DNA of 64,000 nt from Caballeronia telluris (GTDB lineage: Bacteria; Pseudomonadota; Gammaproteobacteria; Burkholderiales; Burkholderiaceae). The stretch is taken from positions 62,001-126,000 of the forward strand of contig NZ_FCNZ02000005.1 of assembly GCF_001544495.1 (NCBI RefSeq). Reading direction: 5' to 3'. Positions 44,601-53,220 of this stretch are shown here, piece by piece (position 1 is the stretch's first letter; each line of letters opens with the position of its first letter). The notes under the pieces were generated by a model. It worked only from the letters and a program-made list of their open reading frames with translations, made no database searches and had not been told where the DNA came from. The translations under genes were made by a program, and so were the position numbers.

Positions 44601-44945
44601 ATGACTTCGACACCGCTTTTCAGGGCCTTGCCCGGCGCCGACGCGCCCATCGACATCTGGTTCAACGACCGCCCGTTGCGCGTGCCCGGCGGACGCTCGG
44701 TGGCGGCGGCACTGCTCGCCGCCGGCATCGACCGCTTTCGCGCGACACCCGTCTCGGGCGCACCGCGCGCGCCCTACTGCATGATGGGCGCGTGCTTCGA
44801 ATGCCTGGTCGAAATCGACGGCGTGCCGAGTCGTCAAAGCTGCATGGTGACGGTGAAGGAAGGCATGCGCATCCATTCGCAGGAAGGCGCGCGCGATCTG
44901 CCGCCGGTCGAATCCGAACCGATGGAGAACGCTCATGGTCGCTGA
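44601..44945 (+). CDS. Small [2Fe-2S] subunit of the amine/opine dehydrogenase
   Basis: A 114-residue ferredoxin-like protein with cluster cysteines C60, C65, C68 and C81 in 'PYCMMGACFECLVEIDG' and 'SRQSCMVTV', the spacing of plant-type [2Fe-2S] domains fused or associated with sarcosine-oxidase-like and hydroxyproline dehydrogenases (HcnA/LhpE type). It would move electrons between the flavin centres of the complex. It lies between two flavoprotein genes and overlaps the next one by 11 bp. Confidence 0.92.
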   Translation: MTSTPLFRALPGADAPIDIWFNDRPLRVPGGRSVAAALLAAGIDRFRATPVSGAPRAPYCMMGACFECLVEIDGVPSRQSCMVTVKEGMRIHSQEGARDLPPVESEPMENAHGR

Positions 44946-46329
44946 ACAAGTGGATGTGGTGGTGATCGGCGCGGGTCCGGCCGGCTTGAGCGCCGCGACG
45001 CGCGCGGCTTCGACGGGCCTCTCCGTCGTCCTGCTCGACGAACAGGACGCGGTCGGCGGCCAGATCTACCGGGCGATCGAGCGCACGGACGCGCGTCGCC
45101 GCGAGATTCTCGGTCCCGACTACGCAGCGGGCGCGACCATCGCCGATGCATTCGCACGCTCAGGCGCGCGTTATGTCGCGAATGCGTCGGTGTGGCAGGT
45201 GACGCGCGAACGCAGCGTCCACTATTTGAAGGACGGCAAGGTCGGCAGCTTCGAAGCGAAGCGCGTGATCCTCGCGACCGGCGCGATGGAGCGTCCGTTT
45301 CCGATTCCCGGCTGGACGCTGCCCGGCGTGCTGACCGCGGGCGCCGCGCAGATCCTCTTGAAGAGCGCGGGCGAAGTGCCCGCCGAGCCGCCGGTGCTGG
45401 TCGGCTGCGGCCCGCTTCTCTATCTGCTCGGCTGGCAATACGTGCGCGCAGGCGTGCCGATTCGCGCGCTCGTCGATACCACGCGCCACGAAGACCGCTG
45501 GCGCGCGAAGCGTCATCTGCTCTCGGCGCTGCGTGCGTGGCCGTTCCTGAGCAAGGGCCTGCAACTGATGCGCACGCTGCGCGAAGCTAACGTGCCGATG
45601 CACGAAGCCGCTGACGATCTGCGCGTCGAAGCGAAGCGCGGCGAGGACGGCGTCGAGCGTGCAGGCGCGCTGCACTTCACGACGCAAGGTCAGGCGCATC
45701 GCATCGAAGCGAACGTGATCCTGCTGCATCAGGGCGTCGTGCCGAATACGCAGTTCACGCTCGCGCTGCGCGCGAAGCATCGCTGGGATGCCGCGCAGCT
45801 TTGCTTCGCGCCGGTGACGGACGCCTGGGGCGAACTCGACGTGCCCGGCGTCTTCGTGGCCGGCGACGGCTCGGGCATCGGCGGCGCACAGGCGGCGGCC
45901 GAAGAAGGCGAACTAAGCGCGCTCGCGGTCGCGGCGCAACTCGGCGCGATCGACAACGTTGCGCGCGACCGGCTGGCCGCGCCGCATCGCCGCAAGCTCG
46001 CCGATGTCATGCGCATCCGCCCGTTCCTCGACAGCCTCTATCGTCCGCGCGACGCGAACCGCATTCCCGCCGACGACGTCATCGTCTGCCGCTGCGAGGA
46101 AGTCACCGCGGGCGACGTGCGCGGTTTCGTCGAACTCGGCTGCCTCGGACCGAATCAGGCGAAGTCGTTCGGGCGCTGCGGCATGGGTCCGTGCCAGGGA
46201 CGCATGTGCGGACTCACGGTCACGGAAGTGATCGCGAGCGCACGGAACGTTGAACCCGAAGCGGTCGGCTATTACCGCATCCGTCCGCCGATCAAGCCGC
46301 TCACGCTCGGAGAACTCGCCGGTGAATAA
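44935..46329 (+). CDS. FAD/NAD(P)-binding alpha subunit with BFD-like [2Fe-2S] domain
   Basis: A 464-residue flavoprotein resembling OoxA/NoxA or HcnB. Residues 8-21 hold the first dinucleotide site 'VVIGAGPAGLSAAT', the ATG motif 'VILATGAMERPFPIPG' follows, and a second Rossmann site is 'VLVGCGPLLYLLG'. The C-terminal 80 residues form a bacterioferredoxin-associated-ferredoxin-like cluster domain with C385, C387, C415 and C420 ('VCRCEEV' and 'RCGMGPCQGRMC'). This is the electron-distributing subunit of the complex. Its end overlaps the second DAO-like gene by 8 bp. Confidence 0.93.
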   Translation: MVAEQVDVVVIGAGPAGLSAATRAASTGLSVVLLDEQDAVGGQIYRAIERTDARRREILGPDYAAGATIADAFARSGARYVANASVWQVTRERSVHYLKDGKVGSFEAKRVILATGAMERPFPIPGWTLPGVLTAGAAQILLKSAGEVPAEPPVLVGCGPLLYLLGWQYVRAGVPIRALVDTTRHEDRWRAKRHLLSALRAWPFLSKGLQLMRTLREANVPMHEAADDLRVEAKRGEDGVERAGALHFTTQGQAHRIEANVILLHQGVVPNTQFTLALRAKHRWDAAQLCFAPVTDAWGELDVPGVFVAGDGSGIGGAQAAAEEGELSALAVAAQLGAIDNVARDRLAAPHRRKLADVMRIRPFLDSLYRPRDANRIPADDVIVCRCEEVTAGDVRGFVELGCLGPNQAKSFGRCGMGPCQGRMCGLTVTEVIASARNVEPEAVGYYRIRPPIKPLTLGELAGE

Positions 46330-47452
46330 GCCCGTCTCCGAATCCGACGTGCTCGTCGTCGGCGGCGGCCTGCACGGCTCGAGCAGCGCGTTCCACATGG
46401 CGCGTCGCGGCGCGCGCGTCACCGTGCTCGAAGCCGATTACGTCGGGCGGCATGCGTCGGGCGTGAACGCGGGCGGCGTGCGTACGCTCGGACGGCCGCT
46501 GCCCGAAATCCCGCTCTCGCTGATGTCGCGCGAAATCTGGCACACGCTTGCCGACACGATCGGCGACGATGGCGGCTTCGTGCCGTCCGGCCAGATGAAG
46601 ATCGCCGAGACCGAAGCCGAACTCGACGAATGCCGTGAGCGCGTCGCGCTGCTCGAATCGCATGGCTTCACGCACGAGAAGATCATCGACCGCGACACGC
46701 TGCTCGAACTGGAGCCGAACATCGCGCCGCACGTGACGGGCGGAATCTGGGTCGAGCGCGACGGCTACGCGCTGCCCTTCCGGACCACGGCATCGTTCCG
46801 GCTCGCCGCGCAGAAGCACGGCGCGGCGTTCCATGAAGGCACGGCCGTCACGCGCATCGAACAACGCGGCGAGCGCTGGCTCGCGCATACGGCGTCGGGC
46901 ACGCATGCGGCGCAACAGCTCGTTGTGACGGCGGGCGCGTGGGCGGGCGAACTCGCGCGGCAAGTGGGCGAGCCGGTGCCCGTGCATCCGGAAGGACTGA
47001 TGCTGATGGTCACGCATCGCGTCGCGCCGTTTTGCCGCTCGACGCTCGGCGCGACCGGCCGGCCGCTGTCGTTCAAGCAGTTCGACAACGGCACGGTCGT
47101 GATCGGCGGCAAGTTGATCGGCATCGCGGACCTGCCCGCGCGTCACGGAGAAGTGGATTTTGCGCGGCTCGTTCGCAGCGCCAACACGGTCGTCGATCTC
47201 TTCCCGCATCTGCGGCATCTCGGCATCAATCGCGCGTGGGCGGGCGTGGAAGCGTTCACCGAGGATTCGCTGCCCGTCATCTCGACGAGCCGTCGCGCGT
47301 CGAACCTCACTTACTCGTTCGGCTATTGCGGCAGCGGCTTTCAGCTCGGACCGGGCTGCGGCAAGCTCGTCTCGGAACTGGTGCTCGACGGGCGCGCTTC
47401 CCTGCCGCTCGATGCCTTCTCGATCGACCGCTTCGGCGCGACGGCGCATTGA
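46322..47452 (+). CDS. FAD-dependent oxidoreductase, D-amino-acid-oxidase fold (second copy)
   Basis: A 376-residue flavoprotein resembling OoxB/SoxB beta subunits. FAD motif 'VLVVGGGLHGSSSAFHMARR', then 'RHASGVNAGGVRTLGRPLPE' and the C-terminal 'LTYSFGYCGSGFQLGPGCGK', which matches the flavin-contacting G-rich end of sarcosine/opine oxidases. The start is a GTG at 46322 within the end of the previous gene, preceded by GGAGA. The presence of two DAO-like subunits in one operon suggests either a heteromeric enzyme or two oxidation steps. Confidence 0.9.
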   Translation: MNKPVSESDVLVVGGGLHGSSSAFHMARRGARVTVLEADYVGRHASGVNAGGVRTLGRPLPEIPLSLMSREIWHTLADTIGDDGGFVPSGQMKIAETEAELDECRERVALLESHGFTHEKIIDRDTLLELEPNIAPHVTGGIWVERDGYALPFRTTASFRLAAQKHGAAFHEGTAVTRIEQRGERWLAHTASGTHAAQQLVVTAGAWAGELARQVGEPVPVHPEGLMLMVTHRVAPFCRSTLGATGRPLSFKQFDNGTVVIGGKLIGIADLPARHGEVDFARLVRSANTVVDLFPHLRHLGINRAWAGVEAFTEDSLPVISTSRRASNLTYSFGYCGSGFQLGPGCGKLVSELVLDGRASLPLDAFSIDRFGATAH

Positions 47453-47507
47453 TTTTTCCGCGCATCGTCCGGTGCGCGGCATCGTTAACCAAGGAGTGCT
47501 TTCACGC

Positions 47508-47864
47508 ATGACCGATATCGTCAGAATCGAAACCAATCAGCGCATGAGCCGCGTCGTCAAGGCGGCGGGACTCGTGTTCATCGGCGGGCAGACGGCGAAC
47601 GAGCGCACGCCGGATGTCAAGGCACAGACCGCGCAGGTGCTCGACAAGATCGACGGATTTCTGGAAAAGGCCGGCATCGACAAGACGCGGCTCGTCTCGG
47701 CGCAGGTCTGGCTCGCGGACATCGCGCGCGACTTCGCGGGCATGAACGAAGTGTGGGACGCCTGGGTGCCGTCCGGTTGCGCGCCGACGCGCGCGACGGT
47801 TCAATCGCAGCTTGCGGCGCCGGATCTGCTGGTCGAGATTTCGGTGACGGCGCTCGACCGCTAG
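47508..47864 (+). CDS. RidA family protein (reactive imine deaminase type)
   Basis: A 118-residue protein of the RidA/YjgF group, which hydrolyses reactive imines or enamines released by PLP and flavin enzymes. Features include 'GLVFIGGQTANERTPDVKAQ', 'QVWLADIARDFAGMNEVWD' and 'CAPTRATVQSQLAAPDLLVE', with the substrate-binding Arg of the CAPTRATV block. ATG at 47508 has AAGGAG at 47491-47496. As the last gene of the operon it fits: amine oxidation by the flavin complex gives an imine that RidA would hydrolyse to a carbonyl compound and ammonia. Confidence 0.94.
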   Translation: MTDIVRIETNQRMSRVVKAAGLVFIGGQTANERTPDVKAQTAQVLDKIDGFLEKAGIDKTRLVSAQVWLADIARDFAGMNEVWDAWVPSGCAPTRATVQSQLAAPDLLVEISVTALDR

Positions 47865-47943
47865 CGCGACGGCCAACCCGCATCGACGACGTGCCGGCCG
47901 AAAGTGCCGGCTATAACTGCCGTTCATATTGTCCGATTTGGCG

Positions 47944-47961
47944 GGCTACCCATGGGTAGCC
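47944..47961. promoter_or_regulatory. Perfect 18-bp palindrome upstream of the two-partner secretion genes
   Basis: GGCTACCCATGGGTAGCC is its own reverse complement and lies about 100 bp upstream of the tpsB start region, next to a candidate -10 (TATAAC, 47975-47980). Such a symmetric site suggests an operator for an unidentified regulator of the secretion pair. Confidence 0.5.
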
Positions 47962-48053
47962 GTAGAGGGCGGTCTGCTATAACTTAACGGGATTCCAACG
48001 ACAGCATCCAAACCCGTTGCAGGACGCGCTGCCTGCCTCCGTCGGAGAAACGC

Positions 48054-48122
48054 ATGCCTCACGACAGATGCCTTGCCGACACGCTCGCCAGCGCGATCCT
48101 CCGACGGCAGCCTGCCCATTGA
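48054..48122 (+). other. Possible leader peptide frame (22 codons) before tpsB
   Basis: An ATG with the best ribosome site in the region (CGGAG at 48043-48047, 6 bp spacing) opens a 22-codon frame that ends with TGA at 48120-48122. That stop overlaps an in-frame TTG (48119) of the TpsB gene, which is followed directly by a normal signal peptide. This would allow coupled translation. No protein evidence exists, so treat it as a hypothesis. Confidence 0.35.
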
Positions 48123-49906
48123 CTCGCCCCCCTACCAAGAAACGCCGCCTCGCGAAGCCGGCCCGCCTGAGCTTGCCTTGCACGGTCGCACTCATGCTGC
48201 TGACGTCCTCGGCGCTCGCGCAGTCTTATCGCGACGTCACGCCCGCCGCACCGCCCACGCCTCCACGCCCCGTCGCGCCGCCCGTGCCGCCGCAGCCCAC
48301 GACCGATTCGCCGCAGATCGCCGTGCAGACCCTGAACGGGCTCGTCTTCGATCCGGCGGCCAGCGCGGCGCCCGTCGCCCCGATTGCCGGATCGAGCGCA
48401 TCGAACGGGCGCATCACGGCGTCCGGCCTCCCGCTGCTCGACGAAGCATTCCTTGCCGGATTCGCGCCGGACCTCGGACGGCCGCTGAGCTTCGGACGGC
48501 TTGCGGAGATTCGCCGGGCCGTCGTTCAGCGTTACCGCGACGCGGGCCTGCCGCTCGTCGATGTCTATGCGCCCGAGCAGGACGTATCGAGCGGCGTCGT
48601 GCACATCACGGTGGCGAGCTACCGGCTCGGACAAGTGGTCGTGCGCGGCAACCGTCACTTTTCGAGCGCGCTGCTCGGAGGTGAAATGCCGCTCGAAAGC
48701 GGCGCCACGATTCGCGAATCCGATGTCGCTTCGGGCCTGTCGATGCTCAACGCCAATCCATATCGCACCGTCGACGTGGTGTATGCGCCCGGCGAGGCCG
48801 AGAACACCACCAACGTCGTGCTGCAAACCGAAGACCGCTTTCCGCTGCGGGTCTCGGCCGGGTATGACAATGCGGGCGTTCCGCAACTGGGCCGCGACCG
48901 CTTCTTTGCGGGTTTCGACTACGGCAACCTGTTCGGGCTGGATCAGCAGATCGCCTATCAGGCGACCGCGAGCAACGACCTCTTCGGCGGCAATCCGTAC
49001 ATCGAGGGGCGCACGAACCGCCCGCGTTTCGTCGCGCACGCGCTGAACTATTCGGCGCCGTTGCCGTGGCAGGACCGCATCGAATTGTTCGGCGTCTATG
49101 CGCAAAGCACGCCGCGGCTTCCGGACAGCTACGGCCAGACCGGCATCTCCGCGCAGATGAGTTTTCGCTATGACTGGCGGCTTGCACCGCTCGACGGATG
49201 GCAGCAGCAAATCCAGTTCGGCTACGACTTCAAGCGTTCGAACAACGACCTGGAGTTCGGCGGCTTTCAGGTCTTCAATTCGAACACGCACATTCATCAG
49301 TTCATGTTGGCCTATGACGTGAACCGGCTCGATGCACTCGGTCAGGCGCGCGCCAACGCGACGCTCGTGCTGAGCCCCGGCCGTCTCGATGGCGACAACC
49401 AGGATGAAGCCTTCGACACCGCACGCCACGGTGCGACGCCGCGCTATGCGTATCTGCAGCTTTCGGCCCAGCGCGATGTGACGATCGGCCCCGGCTTCGC
49501 GCTATGGGGACGCGGCATGTTCCAGTGGACGCCCGATACGCTGTTGCCGAGCGAGGAGATGGGCCTTGGCGGCGAGAGCAGCGTGCGCGGCTATGACCCC
49601 TACGTCGTGCAGGGCGATCGCGGCTGGAACGTCCAGACCGAAGTGCGCACGCCCGCGTGGGTCATGGGTTCGAGCGGCGTCGCGTTGCAACCGTTCGTCT
49701 TCCTCGATGCAGGCCGCGTCTGGAATCGCATCGACCAGCCGACCGAGCCGAACAACGGATCGCTCGTGAGCGTGGGCGCGGGATTCCGCTTTCAGCTTCG
49801 ACGCTATATCAACGTGCGCGGGACCTATGGGTTTCCGCTGCGCGCGGCCGTGCCGAACGGGTCCAAGTCGCCTTTAGGGATGCTTTATGTGTTGATCGGC
49901 TCCTGA
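48068..49906 (+). CDS. Two-partner secretion outer-membrane transporter (TpsB, FhaC/ShlB type)
   Basis: A roughly 612-residue outer-membrane pore that exports a TpsA protein. After a signal region ('LSLPCTVALMLLTSSALAQ') and a Pro-rich linker, a POTRA pair occupies about residues 120-290 of the full frame ('YRDAGLPLVDVYAPEQDVSS', 'VVVRGNRHFSSALLGGEM'). The C-terminal barrel follows, with the family's 'VRGYD' element ('GLGGESSVRGYDPYVVQGDR') and a final strand ending 'LYVLIGS'. The start is uncertain: ATG 48068, ATG 48017 or TTG 48119 are possible, and the last gives the most normal 35-residue signal. The secreted partner is encoded 164 bp downstream. Confidence 0.92.
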   Translation: MPCRHARQRDPPTAACPLTRPPTKKRRLAKPARLSLPCTVALMLLTSSALAQSYRDVTPAAPPTPPRPVAPPVPPQPTTDSPQIAVQTLNGLVFDPAASAAPVAPIAGSSASNGRITASGLPLLDEAFLAGFAPDLGRPLSFGRLAEIRRAVVQRYRDAGLPLVDVYAPEQDVSSGVVHITVASYRLGQVVVRGNRHFSSALLGGEMPLESGATIRESDVASGLSMLNANPYRTVDVVYAPGEAENTTNVVLQTEDRFPLRVSAGYDNAGVPQLGRDRFFAGFDYGNLFGLDQQIAYQATASNDLFGGNPYIEGRTNRPRFVAHALNYSAPLPWQDRIELFGVYAQSTPRLPDSYGQTGISAQMSFRYDWRLAPLDGWQQQIQFGYDFKRSNNDLEFGGFQVFNSNTHIHQFMLAYDVNRLDALGQARANATLVLSPGRLDGDNQDEAFDTARHGATPRYAYLQLSAQRDVTIGPGFALWGRGMFQWTPDTLLPSEEMGLGGESSVRGYDPYVVQGDRGWNVQTEVRTPAWVMGSSGVALQPFVFLDAGRVWNRIDQPTEPNNGSLVSVGAGFRFQLRRYINVRGTYGFPLRAAVPNGSKSPLGMLYVLIGS

Positions 49907-50069
49907 TAGCGCGCCGCGTGAAGTGACACGCGTGTGTCAGGACGGCATGTCATTCGCTCAACGCAGATGCAGCATAGATTTCCTTAGCATGCGGTCAAGT
50001 TTGTTCTACAACTAAGAGGCTAAAGACAACACTAAAGCACACGCCATAAGCAATCCGGAGGGGCACGTC

Positions 50070-52433
50070 ATGCAGCGCTCTGTTCATCTTGCGGACATCG
50101 GTCACTCGCAACGCCGCGTCTCCGTATCGCAGATACAGGGCGACGCCGTGCTGGCCTTCATCCTCTGCGCGATGAGCGCCAGTGCGCTCGCTGCCGGACC
50201 GCTTCCGCAAGGCGGACAGATCGTCGCCGGCACCGGATCGATCGCGACCAACGCGACCGCCGTGAACATCACGCAGAACACGCCGCGCGCCGTGATCGAC
50301 TGGCGCAGCTTCTCCATCGGCAACGGCAATACCGTCAACGTGAACAACGGGACGGGCGCGACGCTAAGCCGCGTGACCGGCAGCGATCGCTCGTCGATCG
50401 ACGGCAAGCTCGCCGCCTCGGGTAGCTTTTACCTCATCAATCCGCAAGGCGTCGTCGTAGGCCCGAGCGGTGTCGTGACCACGGGCGGGCGCTTCGTCGC
50501 ATCGACGCTCGACATCGCCAATAACAACTTCATGAACGGCGGCCCGCTCAACCTTACCGGTTCGGCCGATGGCGTCATCGTCAATCTCGGGAAGATCAGT
50601 TCGACGGGCGGCGATGTCTTTCTCATCGCCCGCAAGCTCGTCGAGAACGATGGCAGCATCAGCGCGCCGAAGGGATCGGCGGAACTCGCCACCGGCAGCC
50701 AGGTGTTGCTGAAGGACTCGGCAACCGGCCCGCAGGTCTTCGTTCAGGCAGGCACGAACGGCGACGTCGTGAACAAAGGCACGATCGAGGCCGCGCAGAT
50801 CGACCTGCGCGCGGCGGACGGCAACGTATTCGCGCTCGCCGGTCAACACGACGATCTGCGGGCGACGGGCACGGCAACGCGCGAGGGCAAAGTGTGGCTC
50901 GTCGCCGACCGCGGCACGGCACACGTGCATTCGAAGGTCGAGGCTTCGAACGCGGACGGCACCGGCGGCACGGTGATCACGACCGGTAACACGCTGCATC
51001 TCGACGACGCCGCAATCGACGCGGCGTCATGGAACATCAGCGCGCCCGAGTTCAATGCCGGGCCGCTGAACTCGGCGACGCTCGCGCGCAATCTGTCGGG
51101 CGGCACGTCGATCACGGTGAACGCGACGGGCGGCACGGGCGGCAGCGGCAACATCAACCTCGGCGCGGCCGTGCGATGGACGGGCGATGCATCGCTCACG
51201 TTGAGCGCGGTGCACGACGTGACGCTCGGCCCGCTCGTGACGCTCGCGAACACCGGCGCGGGCAACCTGACGCTGCGCGCCGATTCGCACGCCAGCGACA
51301 ACGGCGGCAGCATCCTGAGCAGCGGCACGCTCGACTGGTCGCAAGGACTCGGCATCATCTCCGCGTTCTACGACATGAACGGCACCTACACGCGCGCCAC
51401 GGTGCGGCAGAACGAGTCGTGGAAACCGGCGCCGTATAGCGGACTCAAGACGCAATACACCGTGTATCAACTCGTCAACTCGAACGCAGATCTGGTGAAG
51501 ATGGGGGACAACCTCGCCGCCAACTACGCGCTCGGCCGCAATCTCGATCTCGCGCCGGACGTAGGCAAGATCAACGTGATCGGCGGAGGCATCGCGCTCT
51601 CCGGCCAGTTCGACGGCATGGGCCACACCATCAGCCATTTCAACGGCTATCAGGTCGGGACCGAGCCGACACTGGTCGGCCTGTTCGGCGCGATCTACGC
51701 GGGCGGTGTCGTGCGCAATCTGGGCGTGATCGATTCGAGCGCTTCGGGTTCCTACAATACGCCGGCCGGCATCCTCGCCGGGCTCAACAGCGGGCTCGTC
51801 TCGAACGTATATACGACCGGGTCGACCGGCTCGCCCGAAGAGACCGGCCCCGGTGGCGGCGGCCTCGTCGCACGCAACGAAGGCACGATCGAGCGCTCGT
51901 GGAGCAGCGCGAGCGTCGGCGGTCAGGGAGACTACGGCGGCCTCGTCGGCGTGAACAACGGCAAGATCGTCCAGTCTTTCGCAACCGGAACGGTCTCTGG
52001 CGGATCGCATGCGGAAGGCGGTGGGCTCGTCTCGCAGAACAGCGGATCGATCACGCAATCGTATGCATCGGGCTCCGCGCAGATGTACTACAACGGCGGC
52101 CTGGTCCTCGACAACACGAGCATCGGCACGATCAGCGAATCGTTCGCGACGACCCACATCGTTCCGCAATTCGATCCCGCACTGAAGGGCGGCGTGGCGT
52201 TCTCCAACGCCGGGGCCATCGCGAACAACGTCTACTGGGACGTGGGCATGACCACGGCGTCCAACTCGGTCTACGGCGGCACGCCCGTGCCGGCCGCGAA
52301 CGGGCTGAGCACCGTGCAGATGCGCACGGCATCGAGCTTCGACTCCAGCTGGGACTTCAGCCCGGCCGGCACGTGGGCGCTTCCCGCGGGCGCGCAGCAT
52401 CCGGTTTTGCGCTGGCAGCTCGGCGCGCAGTGA
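50070..52433 (+). CDS. Secreted TpsA-type protein with filamentous-haemagglutinin N-domain and GLUG repeats
   Basis: A 787-residue exoprotein, the likely substrate of the TpsB upstream. After the signal peptide, the TPS secretion domain (about residues 40-290) shows 'ATAVNITQNTPRAVIDWRSF' and the conserved 'FYLINPQGVVVGPSG' (NPxG) motif. The C-terminal half has GLUG-like repeats such as 'GGLVGVNNGKIVQSFATGTV' and 'GGLVSQNSGSITQSYASGSA'. It is short for a filamentous haemagglutinin (those exceed 2000 residues) and has no CdiA-like toxin tail, so an adhesin or biofilm factor is more likely than contact-dependent inhibition. ATG at 50070 has CCGGAGGGG just upstream. Confidence 0.92.
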   Translation: MQRSVHLADIGHSQRRVSVSQIQGDAVLAFILCAMSASALAAGPLPQGGQIVAGTGSIATNATAVNITQNTPRAVIDWRSFSIGNGNTVNVNNGTGATLSRVTGSDRSSIDGKLAASGSFYLINPQGVVVGPSGVVTTGGRFVASTLDIANNNFMNGGPLNLTGSADGVIVNLGKISSTGGDVFLIARKLVENDGSISAPKGSAELATGSQVLLKDSATGPQVFVQAGTNGDVVNKGTIEAAQIDLRAADGNVFALAGQHDDLRATGTATREGKVWLVADRGTAHVHSKVEASNADGTGGTVITTGNTLHLDDAAIDAASWNISAPEFNAGPLNSATLARNLSGGTSITVNATGGTGGSGNINLGAAVRWTGDASLTLSAVHDVTLGPLVTLANTGAGNLTLRADSHASDNGGSILSSGTLDWSQGLGIISAFYDMNGTYTRATVRQNESWKPAPYSGLKTQYTVYQLVNSNADLVKMGDNLAANYALGRNLDLAPDVGKINVIGGGIALSGQFDGMGHTISHFNGYQVGTEPTLVGLFGAIYAGGVVRNLGVIDSSASGSYNTPAGILAGLNSGLVSNVYTTGSTGSPEETGPGGGGLVARNEGTIERSWSSASVGGQGDYGGLVGVNNGKIVQSFATGTVSGGSHAEGGGLVSQNSGSITQSYASGSAQMYYNGGLVLDNTSIGTISESFATTHIVPQFDPALKGGVAFSNAGAIANNVYWDVGMTTASNSVYGGTPVPAANGLSTVQMRTASSFDSSWDFSPAGTWALPAGAQHPVLRWQLGAQ

Positions 52434-52659
52434 CGAACATCGCGCTCATCGGTGAGCAGCACGCGATCGGTCGAAGTTCCTGAAATCGTCGGACGGAAGC
52501 AATGAACCGCGTTTCACGGAATTGCCACATGCCGCGCGTGCAATGAGTGTCACCGTTGCGCGGACGCGGGCACGGCCCTTGCTCTACGCCTTCGCCCGCC
52601 TGGGTGGAACTGTTCGGTAACCCACAGACCCAGGCCGCCCAACACGACAACATCCAATC

Positions 52660-52917
52660 ATGTTCACGACCAAACCTTGCACCGCCACCTGCGTCCTCGA
52701 TGGCGCAGCCGTCACCCTGACCTTCTTCCCCGACACGCATCTGCTGCGCATCTGCAGCGCGGCTGGCGTGTGTCTGCGCGAGGTCCGCTGGCCCGCCTCA
52801 TGGCGAATCCTGCTGGCGACGCTGCGTGAGTTCAGTCAGCGCGACGACGACGGTAGCGGCGTCGAATCTCGCCTCGACGAAATGCTGGACAACCAGCCGG
52901 CACCCGCGATGGCCTGA
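52660..52917 (+). CDS. Hypothetical small protein
   Basis: An 85-residue soluble frame ('MFTTKPCTATCVLDGAAVTL') with four cysteines in its first 40 residues (C7, C11, C32, C38), a Trp pair at 'VRWPASWRILLATLREF' and an acidic end. It lies 226 bp after tpsA and 60 bp before the cold-shock gene, in the same direction. No clear Shine-Dalgarno precedes its ATG. I do not recognise it; the reading frame is protein-like. Confidence 0.6.
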   Translation: MFTTKPCTATCVLDGAAVTLTFFPDTHLLRICSAAGVCLREVRWPASWRILLATLREFSQRDDDGSGVESRLDEMLDNQPAPAMA

Positions 52918-52939
52918 ACGTCACACGGTTTTTTTATCC

Positions 52940-52955
52940 GCGAGCAAGGGCTCGC
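52940..52955 (+). other. Hairpin in the 5' leader of the cold-shock gene
   Basis: GCGAGC-AAGG-GCTCGC forms a 6-bp stem 22 bp before the cold-shock start, right after a T7 run. It could be an RNA thermosensing or stability element, or the end of the upstream transcript. Confidence 0.35.
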
Positions 52956-52977
52956 TCAATGCTGCAACGAGGAAACG

Positions 52978-53181
52978 ATGGCAACAGGAACAGTAAAGTG
53001 GTTCAACGATGCAAAGGGCTTTGGCTTCATCACGCCGGACGACGGCAGCCCTGACGTTTTTGCGCACTTCTCGGAAATCCAGGCTAACGGCTTCAAGAGC
53101 CTCCAGGAGAACCAGAAGGTGCTGTTCGAAGTGCGGACAGGACCGAAGGGCCTGCAGGCAGCGAACATCCAGCCGCAGTAA
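52978..53181 (+). CDS. Cold-shock domain protein (CspA family)
   Basis: A 67-residue single-stranded nucleic-acid-binding protein, an RNA chaperone of the CspA family. RNP1 is 'KGFGFI' (13-18) and RNP2 'VFAHF' (27-31), both intact, within '[20 protein letters not shown]'. Length matches the family. GAGGA at 52969-52973 precedes the ATG. It is followed by a GNRA-capped hairpin and the convergent dehydratase gene. Whether it is cold-induced or constitutive cannot be judged. Confidence 0.97.
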   Translation: MATGTVKWFNDAKGFGFITPDDGSPDVFAHFSEIQANGFKSLQENQKVLFEVRTGPKGLQAANIQPQ

Positions 53182-53189
53182 GTTGCATC

Positions 53190-53211
53190 GGGCGTGGCGC
53201 GAGCCACGCCC
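53190..53211. terminator. Bidirectional terminator hairpin (GCGA loop)
   Basis: A perfect 9-bp stem (GGGCGTGGC with GCCACGCCC) with a GCGA tetraloop lies between the stops of the cold-shock gene and the convergent IlvD-type dehydratase gene. It is well placed to end both transcripts. Confidence 0.65.
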
Positions 53212-53220
53212 TCGATTCGT

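Noticed and set aside
47900..47920. Terminator from the GCCGGC repeats after the RidA gene
   Set aside because: The arms are self-complementary hexamers with a short spacer and no T-run; too weak to call.
50070..52433. Contact-dependent inhibition toxin (CdiA)
   Set aside because: Too short, no pretoxin motif or toxin tail, and no small immunity-like gene directly behind it; the 85-residue gene is 226 bp away and shows no such features.
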